A DNA stretch of 64,000 bases from Meconema thalassinum (lineage: Eukaryota > Arthropoda > Insecta > Orthoptera > Tettigoniidae), in contig OX336388.2 of the NCBI GenBank assembly GCA_946902985.2, positions 1,209,720,609 to 1,209,784,608 on the forward strand, read 5' to 3'. The notes under the pieces are model-generated. The model was not told the origin of the DNA, ran no database searches, and saw only the letters and a program-made list of their open reading frames with translations. A program made the translations under genes and the position numbers. This document shows positions 8,525-16,904 of the stretch, one piece after another (the first letter of the stretch is position 1; the number at the start of each line of letters is the position of its first letter).

Positions 8525-9628
8525 TTATATAGCAAGATATCGTGCTGGACGAATAATTAATTCTACAGTTAAATCTTCATCTTGCAAATCAATGAGCTGT
8601 TGAAGATGATCTTCAAGTTGCACAGATACATGTTGAATAACCTTGGTGTTCATAGGCAAAAAATTAATTGTTGTTGGTTGTACAACAATCGGGTAACCAG
8701 CAGGAACATGAGCTTTAAAATTATATAAAGAGTGTGTTGGTTTATGGTTCAAATAAGAACTCGTACCAAGCACAAGGTTGCAACATACTCGAATACTATT
8801 AACAGTGTTAATTTTAATAATATATTCAGAATGATGAGTTGTGTTTGCCTTGAACTTTCTATGAGAAAATCCTAACAAATCTGCAATAGAATCTGCAACA
8901 CCAAAATCTATAGCAAACACTTTCGAATGTAGTTTACAATGATAAAAGACTTTATCATAATTAATATAAAATGATGGGAATTTGTCTTTGTCACCTAATA
9001 AATGTTCAACTTATAATTCATTAATCTCTTCACTTAATTGTTTTAACGTATAGCTAGCATTGGGTATTATTAAATTCGCTCTATCCGCTTCGTTCAACTT
9101 TATAGCCAAAACGTTATTATTCTCGCTAATTGTTACTTCATTATCGATTCTATTTCGATCAATTTCAATTTCTCTTTTATTCGCTTTAGGGTAAACTTTC
9201 TTTTCAATACCTAAAGGCCCTGCTACACTGTTGGCTACAGTGAAATCAATATTAAACGGAGAAGACAAAACGAGACGGTTGTCTCTTTTTCCATCTATAT
9301 CCTCTTCCACATACATTTTTGTTTTTTCTAAATGTTCTGGTATAAGTTTCGACAATGAGTGATAACTAAGTAAATCATCAAAAGTTTTGGCTAGATCTTC
9401 AAATTCATAAATACCCGGTGGTACCACTAAATCAATTGATAAAAAATTAGTAAAATGAATGCGAAATTTATTATTTCTGTTGGTAACATTTCGAATAGAA
9501 TTAGATGTATACAATCCTGCAAGTCCTATTTCAAAAAACTCTGCTCCTACAAGATGAATCGGGTTCTCCAATGTAACATCAATCTTCGAGCCTTTACCTT
9601 CAAGAGTTATCCGTCTTTCGAAAGCCAT
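8525..9628 (-). pseudogene. penton / minor capsid protein, interrupted by one in-frame stop
   Basis: One 368-codon minus-strand frame is cut by a single TAA at 9011-9013, so it appears as a 205-residue N-terminal and a C-terminal piece in the same phase. The N-terminal part shows the single-jelly-roll opening of Polinton pentons (EFFEIGLAGLYTSNSIRNV) and VPPGIYEFEDLAKTF. The C-terminal part shows INTVNSIRVCCNLV, SSYLNHKPTHSLYNF, VPAGYPIVVQP and the closing strand block. Pentons fill the five-fold vertices, where fibres attach in related viruses. A nonsense change with no other damage implies recent decay. Function would be lost unless the stop is read through. Identity is recognised from the motif order. 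Confidence 0.82.
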
Positions 9629-9639
9629 CTTTGAAATGT

Positions 9640-10020
9640 TTAAAGACGGTCTGTGTTTCCCTTATTTATACAATACAAAAAGACTAAACATAAATGTCCA
9701 CAAATCGAAGAAGTAATCGATTGATATGAATGAAAATTATATTGTAGATAGCAATTTTTAAGATATGTTAAAATTTCTAATGGTGGTCTTAAATTACCAA
9801 TACTATCAAAATAATGCACATATTTACTACGTTTACTGAAAGCCACCCAATGTGAACCGGATTTATCCATCGGTTCAAGGTTAACAAAACAGTTTTCATT
9901 TTTTCGAGGATATCTTGGTAACGTATCTCGCATAAAGACTCCTCTAAAATTTGGAATCTTTAATTGATGTGCGTATTTAGCTAAATCGAAATTACTTAAT
10001 GCTTTATTTGGTATTTGGTT
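9640..10020 (-). CDS. adenain-type cysteine maturation protease, start unclear
   Basis: The catalytic triad is readable in family order: His in SGSHWVAF, Asp in VHYFDSIG and Cys in SSICGHLCLVFL, which also supplies the oxyanion-side residues. The first ATG (9933) gives 97 residues, but the frame stays open upstream through NFDLAKYAHQLKIPNFRGVF, which is family-like sequence, to about 10020 without an ATG. The real start is therefore lost, non-ATG, or hidden in overlap with the PLA2 gene, whose stop is at 10023. In Polintons and adenoviruses this protease trims capsid precursors during maturation. It stops 11 bases before the penton ATG. Start loss may be another sign of decay. Confidence 0.83.
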   Translation of the reverse strand, partial: NQIPNKALSNFDLAKYAHQLKIPNFRGVFMRDTLPRYPRKNENCFVNLEPMDKSGSHWVAFSKRSKYVHYFDSIGNLRPPLEILTYLKNCYLQYNFHSYQSITSSICGHLCLVFLYCINKGNTDRL

Positions 10021-10022
10021 AA

Positions 10023-10670
10023 TTATCTTTTGTATGCAGGAGGATTTAAATAAATGCCTTGACCTCCTTTTCCTCGCATTGCTTCTATCATTCGATTGTG
10101 TCTTTTCATTTCTTTTAGTTCTTCTTGAGCAGCTTTCGCCTTGTTTATAGCAGACGCCACCCCTGCTGCTCCGCCTGCTAGATCCCCCAAGCCCGACAAG
10201 GCTGCAAATAACGGAAGTAGGGGTAAAATACCACCTTGCTTTTTCGATGTTGTTCTTTTTTTATTATTATTTAAGTTTCGCTTACCTCCTCCAATCTTAG
10301 ACTTAGCTTTCATTATGCCACCCACTGTTAGTGCAGCCGCTCTCTCTCCAAATGATGCGTCACGGGATTTTACACGAGACCAAGCTTTTGAAGCTAAAAT
10401 TTCATCAGCCTCTCTTCTTTTGTTTGAATCTTTATGCTTTGCGTAAGCAATGTCGTGCTCTTTGCACGCTTTATCTAATATATTTATTCCTGGATCACCA
10501 CGGCTCAATCGCTTTTCTAATTTTGTTCCTGGCCGACAATATTCATATCCCGGGATGTGTAATTCCACGGGTAAATTATCAATAGTTTTATTAAGTACAC
10601 GACTAATTAATGATCCACTTCCTGTTCGTTTATATTGAGTGGTAGAGTTGCTCCTCTTACAACGCACCAT
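10023..10670 (-). CDS. PLA2-domain minor capsid protein with pVI-like tail
   Basis: An intact 215-residue frame. Residues about 35-80 form a viral phospholipase A2 domain: the calcium loop GYEYCRPGTKL and the catalytic helix LDKACKEHDIAY with the HD pair, as in parvovirus VP1 and densoviruses. Then follow a Lys-rich, Gly-rich segment (KIGGGKRNLNNNKKR), a hydrophobic Gly/Ala stretch (LLPLFAALSGLGDLAGGAAG, around residues 150-170) and a basic amphipathic tail. The second half resembles the membrane-active, cleavable minor capsid proteins of Polintons and adenoviruses. The protein is expected inside the virion, released on entry to open endosomal membranes. It is immediately upstream of the protease that would cut it. 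Confidence 0.88.
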   Translation of the reverse strand: MVRCKRSNSTTQYKRTGSGSLISRVLNKTIDNLPVELHIPGYEYCRPGTKLEKRLSRGDPGINILDKACKEHDIAYAKHKDSNKRREADEILASKAWSRVKSRDASFGERAAALTVGGIMKAKSKIGGGKRNLNNNKKRTTSKKQGGILPLLPLFAALSGLGDLAGGAAGVASAINKAKAAQEELKEMKRHNRMIEAMRGKGGQGIYLNPPAYKR

Positions 10671-10909
10671 TACTAAATGATATGTAATATAAAGTAATTA
10701 TACATATATATATTTCTGGAAAATGGGAATGGTGGGGGGGAGGTGTTTTTTTTTAAATAGTACACACAAAATTTGGGTTATTATTTATTCTTTTTTCATA
10801 AGCAAAGGAACACACACAAAATTAGTATTATTAACAGCATAAAAGTGTGTGTGTGTGAAAGAAATAAAGTAAGTGAGATGAAGTGCTTTAATCTCAAATT
10901 TGATTCTAA

Positions 10910-13900
10910 TCATTTTTTCAGAGAAAAATGACCAAACGGTAAAGTATCAATTCCGTTTTCAGTTATGTGTCTTTTATCTTCGTTTGATGAAATTGCCAAG
11001 TTATTTTGCCAAACAGTTAATACAGAATGAGATTTTGAAATTATACAAACTTGAACTTTGTTGACTTTATCTCTGTTATAAAGACACTTTCGATACTCAT
11101 CAATATTCATACTTTTACTCACACTCTTCTTAATGCCTTTAGCCTTACACAAGCTATTCATTTCATCACACAATTTTATTGCATACATTTTGGGTCGTAA
11201 CCCCACAAATTCTTCAACAATCCTTCCAGCATTTTCATCTTTCATTAAACCAATTTCACCTTTATTTTGTCTCACAATGCCAAAAGGATTGTTTGTTTCA
11301 TAGTTTCCAGTATCAAACAAATTTGAATGCTGTTTCATGAACTCATAAATATCATAATAGAATATATACATAACACTATCGGTGTCTGTGTATAACAACC
11401 TCACATTTGATTCAGGATTTGCTAAAATAACATTGTAATGAAAGTCATTCATTTTACATTTAGACAAATCTAATATAGATGCACCAACATATACTGGTTG
11501 ATTGTGAAAAATCTTTAGTCTACTCATCTCGATGACCATACATTGTTCATCGAATATAATTCTACGTTTAAAATTAGCCTTAGCTATTAAAGACCTAGCA
11601 CCACGAGCTCCATGCCATTTGGTGACCCATTTGATGTCCCTTAACTTCCTCACATTCATCAGTGAACGACCAAAAATTGCATTATTCATCAATTTATAAA
11701 AATTATTTTCAAAATAATTTTTGGCATGTTTTTGTTTCTCTGTGTTCACATCAATATATGGTTTTAGCCATTGGCTCTGATTGAATTCAATTATTCTGTG
11801 AATACGATCTAATTTCATTCCTAATTGAATACATTGCTTTAACAATCTATAATGCAAAACATAACGTTCTTTATTATCTAGGGTAGCCATTAGCTTTGTC
11901 AACTTTTCGGGACATAGAGGGAAATCTGAATGTTTGTCATGTAACTCTTGAGGATAAGTCAAATCTACTTCTAAAATATATCCAATTTCTGAAGTATCAT
12001 CAATAGTTAAAACATCAAAGCCTTCAACATTTGCAACCCATTTAAAGCCACCCGTTGGAAGATATTCCATCATCGCATATCCATATAAATTATTAACGTC
12101 AAAGTACATTATGTAGGACTCTTGCTTTTTCTCATCATAAGTTTTCATATACTTATTATTAGCAATCGCATGTCGTGTTATACACTGAACATTTCCTCCT
12201 CGAATAGATCGTTCAAAAAAGTGTAACATATCAATATCTTGAAGCAATTCAAGTTGAACGTTGGTTATCTTTTTCATAGCACACCAAGACATAGATGGAG
12301 CAGTGTAAAAATGAGCTGCATCAATGCCATAAGTTTCCATGCCATTCGATCTAAAATTTTCAAAGACATCCGCCAAAAGAAGTGTGTCAACTTTTAAATA
12401 CAAATCGGCGTATTCTCCTAATGTTTGACAGGAAAACGTTTCCCACACAGATTGAGCAAACTCATACTCTTCATTCGATATTGTTTGATCATTAAGACTG
12501 CTATAAAACTTGGATATTTCAGGTAATTTAGTTTCGTTAAGTACATCCATACTCGTGACGTATTCATAGGGAAACACGCCTTTTCTCGCAGTAAGTCGAA
12601 ACTGTGCATCATCATTAAAATAACGTCGTGTTATTTGCTTTGAATCTTCACTTAACGAAGATGAACATTGATCTAGTGAACACGACAAGAAATTATATGT
12701 ATCGAAAAATCTTAACTGAATGAATCCATTCTTAACCCGTACATACTTTGTAAACCCTTTATAACGTTCCATATTCACCGCCAACAAACTTATATTACCA
12801 GGATTATGTAACACCTCTCCATCACGTATCTCACAAATTTCTTTAATTATAAAATGTCCATCATAGGCCGTTAGATTATGAAATGCTATAGGCAAAACCT
12901 TTGTTACTTTGTAATTTAAATTACAACTATTGTGTGCGCTTCCTCTATATTTTCCAGTTAAGTGACAATGATCGCGTACTTTGAGTTCATTAACTGCAAT
13001 CGGTTTCTCGCAAATGTGACACATTTTACTTGACAAAAATAATCTTTCTTCATTTTCGGTCATCTTTAACATTGGCTTAACCGATAAGTAATATGTTTGA
13101 AGTTTATCCACAATACTATAAAGTTCCTTTACAAACAATTCAATGCAATTATTTCCCCTAAAGAGTTTGAAACTGCACAATTCACTATCGAAATTACAAT
13201 GAAGGTATATGCTGTAAGGAATATGTTTATGTGTTAAAGTAGAGTTAGGAATGTCACTATTTGGAAAACAGGAGGAAATTGGAGACAAGACGCATTCAGT
13301 GTCTGCATATATTATAAATGGAACTGTATCTTTAACTCGGAATTCTGTAAAATTAACAAATCTTTGTTCATCAGTCGGCATTATGCTTTTTGCAACAGGA
13401 AACTGTTTACAGTCTGCAAAGTGAACATTTAACTCATCCTCAAGAAAATAATATGACAAACAACGTCTACATATATAAATCCTTCTCTGAGTGCTAGTGA
13501 GGCTTGAACGCACAAGGCGAGCAAGATTTCTAATTAAACAAAAGTGATAACTTTCACTGTTTCCAATCTGCAACATCAATAAGTCTACACTCCTTTCATA
13601 TACTTTATCTGATACATACAAAGGTACAATAGTAAAAGTTTTTTTTCCTTTTACTTCGTTTGTTCCCATACATACCCAATTGTTTTCATCATATTGTGCT
13701 CCAAACACATTTACAGAAGTATTGTTTTGGTTTTCAAACTTGTTTAAATATTTCATTTCCATCGGAATTGGAATACCATCTAAATTTAAAACATCTCTGT
13801 AATTAGGATAGGAAGAAAGATGATTCGCGTTTCGAGTTTTTGGATACAAACCAGCAACCACACTCCACGCAAAACAAGCTTCCTTTGTATCATACAAATT

Positions 13901-14641
13901 TAGCACTGCATTTTTATTGACTATTACGTCAGGCAATCGACTAGTATTGGACATTCCTACTTGAAATCCAACATATTTATTTATATTAATTCTCAAACTA
14001 TGAATTTTTTCTAAAGCCCACCCGGAACCATTTGCTTCAAATTCGCTCATTTTTGTCAATGTACCTTCAATGATATTCTTATTATAAAATTCATTTAAAT
14101 CAGTATACTCGAAAACTACCTCATTTTTGATAGCAAAATATTTTGTTTCTGATATGTCGCGAAGCACATATTGTGCACACAAAACTGAATTCACCTTTAA
14201 AGCTTGTACAGTTAACGCTTTCTTAACATACTTTGTAAACCAAATATTAGCATTCGCTAAAAATTCGCGAGGATCCAAAAACTCATTCTTAACATTTGAT
14301 AATGCAAGTGTGTACACTCTAGAATTGAATGCCGTTTCAATTAACTCACAGCTCAAGAAAGATTCATCCTTTATTTGAATTGTAATTTCTTCGAAATTCA
14401 CAGCTTGTTGCAATATGTGCTCACTAATAACTCTCCAACATTCAATCAACTCATCACTGTTCTCAATCAACTCGGTTTGAGTGTTTACCCCGATTTGGTA
14501 TGATACTGAAATAGCACCGCTTAGTTCACTTCTAAAATTAGAAACACTTTCAAATGCATTGTCCAATTGGTTTCTTATATTTTCACTGTTATTATGTATT
14601 ACAATATCAACCTTTCTATGTTTGCTAGGAGGCGAGGTCAT
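10910..14641 (-). CDS. protein-primed family B DNA polymerase
   Basis: An intact 1243-residue frame. The exonuclease domain has Exo I FIIYADTECVL (near residue 447) and Exo II NLTAYDGHFI (near 595). Between them is a Cys/His module, CHIC...VRDHCHLTGKYRGSAHNSCN (near 540-570), that matches the endonuclease VII-like zinc fold often found in Polinton polymerases. The palm shows DVNNLYGYAMMEYLP (motif A, ~850), KLMNNAIFGRSLMN (motif B, ~985) and DTDSVMY (motif C, ~1085). The end, KRHITENGIDTLPFGH, is typical of the family. It would copy the linear genome from a terminal protein primer. The long N-terminal region (about 430 residues) may hold the terminal-protein part. The largest and best preserved gene here. 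Confidence 0.96.
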   Translation of the reverse strand: MTSPPSKHRKVDIVIHNNSENIRNQLDNAFESVSNFRSELSGAISVSYQIGVNTQTELIENSDELIECWRVISEHILQQAVNFEEITIQIKDESFLSCELIETAFNSRVYTLALSNVKNEFLDPREFLANANIWFTKYVKKALTVQALKVNSVLCAQYVLRDISETKYFAIKNEVVFEYTDLNEFYNKNIIEGTLTKMSEFEANGSGWALEKIHSLRININKYVGFQVGMSNTSRLPDVIVNKNAVLNLYDTKEACFAWSVVAGLYPKTRNANHLSSYPNYRDVLNLDGIPIPMEMKYLNKFENQNNTSVNVFGAQYDENNWVCMGTNEVKGKKTFTIVPLYVSDKVYERSVDLLMLQIGNSESYHFCLIRNLARLVRSSLTSTQRRIYICRRCLSYYFLEDELNVHFADCKQFPVAKSIMPTDEQRFVNFTEFRVKDTVPFIIYADTECVLSPISSCFPNSDIPNSTLTHKHIPYSIYLHCNFDSELCSFKLFRGNNCIELFVKELYSIVDKLQTYYLSVKPMLKMTENEERLFLSSKMCHICEKPIAVNELKVRDHCHLTGKYRGSAHNSCNLNYKVTKVLPIAFHNLTAYDGHFIIKEICEIRDGEVLHNPGNISLLAVNMERYKGFTKYVRVKNGFIQLRFFDTYNFLSCSLDQCSSSLSEDSKQITRRYFNDDAQFRLTARKGVFPYEYVTSMDVLNETKLPEISKFYSSLNDQTISNEEYEFAQSVWETFSCQTLGEYADLYLKVDTLLLADVFENFRSNGMETYGIDAAHFYTAPSMSWCAMKKITNVQLELLQDIDMLHFFERSIRGGNVQCITRHAIANNKYMKTYDEKKQESYIMYFDVNNLYGYAMMEYLPTGGFKWVANVEGFDVLTIDDTSEIGYILEVDLTYPQELHDKHSDFPLCPEKLTKLMATLDNKERYVLHYRLLKQCIQLGMKLDRIHRIIEFNQSQWLKPYIDVNTEKQKHAKNYFENNFYKLMNNAIFGRSLMNVRKLRDIKWVTKWHGARGARSLIAKANFKRRIIFDEQCMVIEMSRLKIFHNQPVYVGASILDLSKCKMNDFHYNVILANPESNVRLLYTDTDSVMYIFYYDIYEFMKQHSNLFDTGNYETNNPFGIVRQNKGEIGLMKDENAGRIVEEFVGLRPKMYAIKLCDEMNSLCKAKGIKKSVSKSMNIDEYRKCLYNRDKVNKVQVCIISKSHSVLTVWQNNLAISSNEDKRHITENGIDTLPFGHFSLKK

Positions 14642-14644
14642 TGT

Positions 14645-14780
14645 TGCTGTTGTCTAAGCAATTGTCCAATTTGCACTAAAGTTAATACAACACCAACAGT
14701 TGGTGTACCATCACTGATGTCTAAGCATACGTCCAATTTGCAGTATTGTTAATACACCACCAGCAGTTGCTGTAACATCG
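14645..14780 (-). repeat. tandem duplication, 67-bp period, between PolB and upstream gene
   Basis: TGTCTAAGCA...GTCCAATTTGCA begins at 14651 and again at 14718. Both copies run on through similar sequence (TTAATACA, CACCA, CAGTTG). On the minus strand each encodes a related hydrophobic peptide (for example VLTILQIGRMLRHQ and VLTLVQIGQLLRQQ), but in frames one base apart. It overlaps the end of the 14,721-15,290 ORF. Confidence 0.75.
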
Positions 14781-15290
14781 GTTTACCATAAACCTATAAT
14801 CTTTTAAAGTATATTCAAGCCATTGTGATAAATTACTGCCTGTAATCTCCAATGAACAATGAACAGCCTCAAAAGGAAATTCATCCTGAAGTTTACCAAG
14901 CAAATTGTTTCTATACTCATTCAATTTTGTTACATCGTAACAAGTCATGGAAAATTCGATTTTGAAAACTTCATCAAATGTATTGTATCCGAAGAAACAA
15001 ATAAAATGTTCATCTTCACCTAATTCTTTCAATAGATATCTTAGAACTGTTTCTGTCACCTCTCGCTGACTATCCTCTGATTTGCTAACATTGGTAACGT
15101 AGACTGAAAATGTCGAAATTCCACTCGAAGATGTCCATTTGTTAAAACAAGCTTCTTTCTCATTACGACTCACCTCGTTATCATCTTCTTCCTCTTCTTC
15201 CGGTTGTTGTAAGCATACACGATGATACTCTATTAGCGGGTGCGATCGATGTTCAGTTCCGCTCAGGAAATTAACAGTTTTCCACTTCAT
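14721..15290 (-). CDS. hypothetical protein upstream of PolB, ~190 aa
   Basis: The open frame reaches 15,386, but the first good ATG is at 15,290 (MKWKTVNFLSG), just inside a strong 3' splice-like site, so I prefer this start. Features: an acidic patch PEEEEEDDNE near residue 30, a strand/helix middle (ISTFSVYVTNV, RYLLKELGEDEHFICFFGY), and a Trp/Cys-rich end that runs into the 67-bp duplication. That end may be out of frame with the original protein. I do not recognise a family. It lies immediately upstream of PolB in the same direction, so a replication role such as terminal-protein or DNA-binding partner is possible. Polinton genomes often have one or two small unassigned genes here. Confidence 0.6.
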   Translation of the reverse strand: MKWKTVNFLSGTEHRSHPLIEYHRVCLQQPEEEEEDDNEVSRNEKEACFNKWTSSSGISTFSVYVTNVSKSEDSQREVTETVLRYLLKELGEDEHFICFFGYNTFDEVFKIEFSMTCYDVTKLNEYRNNLLGKLQDEFPFEAVHCSLEITGSNLSQWLEYTLKDYRFMVNRCYSNCWWCINNTANWTYA

Positions 15291-15322
15291 TATGCTGTTC
15301 GTTTTAATAGTTTTTAGATGAT

Positions 15323-15421
15323 CTGAAAAATTAAACAAATTAAGAAATAATGAGCAACTAAATATATCAATCGTTATATCAATCAATACATAATATATAT
15401 ATATATAATCAAATACTCACC
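15323..15421 (-). other. candidate spliceosomal intron (99 nt)
   Basis: On the minus strand G|GTGAGTATT at 15,422/15,421 is a near-consensus donor, and TTTAATTTTTCAG|AT at 15,323/15,322 is a strong acceptor with a polypyrimidine tract. The 99 bases between are AT-rich. Splicing would place a short leader on the ATG at 15,290. No open frame runs cleanly through the junction, so it would be a 5' UTR intron. Sequence-only inference. Confidence 0.35.
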
Positions 15422-15447
15422 AAAAAAAAATTTACTGATTTAAAAAC

Positions 15448-15590
15448 ATGTTGATGTGAGCGGTTCTTCAACCCAAAATACACCGTCATCAGTTTGCCAT
15501 CGAGTACTGTTTCAAAATGACTTGATGTGAGCGGTTCTTCAGCCCCAAATACACCAGCATCAGTGTGCCTCCCATTGAGTTTAGTTCATC
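15448..15590 (-). repeat. tandem duplication, 70-bp period
   Basis: TTGATGTGAGCGGTTCTTCA starts at 15,452 and again at 15,522. The copies continue with CAAATACACC-, CATCAGT- and TGCC-type matches. It overlaps the 3' part of the small gene at the polymerase end. The copies carry small indels, so the encoded peptides (VYLGLKNRSHQ / VYFGLKNRSHQ) are repeated. Confidence 0.75.
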
Positions 15591-15910
15591 GATCTCTGAT
15601 GCGCTTAATTTTGAAAATACTGCTGGTAGAAATACACTTGTTACTTCATCTTCAATTTAATGTCCACCACTATTTTTCTTCCAAACCTCGTCTGTACGGG
15701 GCGAATAATTTGAACCACATATGGTAAATCAATGACTAGTTCTGCTAGTTTCTTATTAGAATACTCATTACAAGATGATAAGTTATTGAACTTCGTAAGA
15801 GCTTCCATCACACAATTTGTTCCTCGTCGTTGACTTTCTTTATTCCTTTCACACACACACACACTCTTCGCGCAAAAGTAAAAGTTAAACTCTTCCATGC
15901 ACTCGTCCAT
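15489..15910 (-). pseudogene. small Polinton protein at the polymerase end, frameshifted
   Basis: The first frame (15,641-15,910, start MDECMEEFNF or the internal MEALTKFNN) has LAELVIDLPYVVQIIRPVQTRFGRK then IVVDI. A second frame downstream (15,489 to about 15,660) continues with sense-like sequence FLPAVFSKLSASEIDEL and LGLKNRSHQVI. The combination of a short N-terminal helix, a VxxTRFGxKIVVDI strand and a later FLPxxFS motif resembles a small OB-like or ssDNA-binding-like protein that recurs with PolB in insect Polintons. This likeness is from memory and moderate. The frame changes near 15,650-15,660. The C-terminal part is duplicated by the 70-bp repeat. Probable replication accessory, now broken. 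Confidence 0.55.
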
Positions 15911-16560
15911 TTATATATCCTTCACCCCCACCCACACTCCAGAAACCATATGCTGCAAACTAGCTTCTAACGCAAAATTTTTTTTTTTCCACTATTGCTT
16001 AAAGAAGTCAAAGATTACATTCTTAGCCAATGACGTTAAAGGTCAACTCTGTCTCACGCGAACACTGCAGACGAGATCAATCCACTGCTGCACATGGTCA
16101 AACTTGCACGGGTGTCAAATGACGGATAGCATCCTAAGCAAAAAACAATAACAGCTGCACACCACATGTGTGGATAGGAACCGCCTCCCCGCTCAGCCCA
16201 CCCGGCTTGGACAAAAAAACATAACAGCTGCACACCACATGTGTGGATTGCTGGCAGTGGCACACATGCTCACACTCGCATGGGTGTCCGATGACAGTTA
16301 GCATCCTAATAAACAACCCCCATGACGTCAACACCCATTAACTTTTTATCACCATCGCACAAACAAGCCAAAAGGTCAACCCCTTCCCACGCTAACACGT
16401 GCAGTGCACATGCTCGCTCCTGGACCACGTGCTCGCTCTAAGGACCCATGACGTCATCAGGAATGACGTCATCAGGATTACGCAATTTCTGGTCATGATG
16501 ATGCAATATTTGGAGTCTAGCGAATTATACTACTCATAGTCAAATTTGCATTTTGAAATA
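15911..16560. promoter_or_regulatory. repeat- and palindrome-rich upstream region of the PolB-end genes
   Basis: Three exact CRE palindromes TGACGTCA lie at 16,323-16,330, 16,449-16,456 and 16,464-16,471. Two CACGTG E-boxes are at about 16,397 and 16,424. The palindrome CACATGTG occurs twice, inside a 27-bp identical repeat at 16,149-16,175 and 16,222-16,248. GGGTGTC..ATGAC..TAGCATCCTAA occurs at 16,110 and 16,282. A palindrome-rich region immediately upstream of the PolB-end genes fits a promoter/enhancer at the element end. No gene is supported here. Confidence 0.5.
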
Positions 16561-16883
16561 AGTATTTTGATTTTGTATTGTTGTAACGACTTTGATTCGT
16601 AAGGGAGTATAGTAATATTTTAAAGGGAGTTTTATTAAATTAATTTATTTGTAATAAATGTTAGAATTGGGAGTTTGTTTTGGTTAGGTGAAATAGCACA
16701 TTTATAGTATCCAGATGGAGTTTTTTTTAAATTTTGAAATTTTGCTTGAAAGTCAATTTAAATGAGTAGATTTTTTTCCATTAGACATTGACGTAGGGTA
16801 GGGAATTTATTAGGAATTCTCAAATGCTATAGGTTAGTATATGTTTAGTATTAAGGCTTCGTTCTATCCATGGAATACCAGTC
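16561..16883. other. AT-rich junction between Polinton and gypsy element
   Basis: No gene, LTR or inverted repeat recognised. It should contain the Polinton right end or host flank and the 5' leader of the gypsy element, but I find no sequence matching the 3' LTR or its following primer-site-like segment, so the gypsy 5' LTR appears to be missing. Confidence 0.4.
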
Positions 16884-16904
16884 TTGTATTTCTATTGGAA
16901 AATA

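Larger units (their letters stand above)
1..16560 (-). mobile_element. Polinton/Maverick (adintovirus-like) endogenous element, right and left limits unresolved
   Basis: A compact block of closely spaced, mostly minus-strand genes holds the full diagnostic Polinton set: rve integrase with chromodomain, FtsK/HerA-type packaging ATPase, adenain-type protease, double-jelly-roll capsid, penton, PLA2 protein and protein-primed PolB. Integrase lies at the left and PolB near the right, the usual opposed arrangement. I could not find terminal inverted repeats. The left end appears to lie outside the window, because an open frame crosses base 1. The right end lies somewhere between the last small gene (15,910) and the gypsy gag (16,884). 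Several genes are broken, so this is a non-functional copy. The element also carries an IAP and a tRNA-like gene. Confidence 0.93.

Noticed and set aside
330..16560. Left/right terminal inverted repeat pair of the Polinton within the window
   Set aside because: I compared 1-730 with the reverse complement of 15.9-16.6 kb by eye and found no match, so the repeat must lie outside or be lost.
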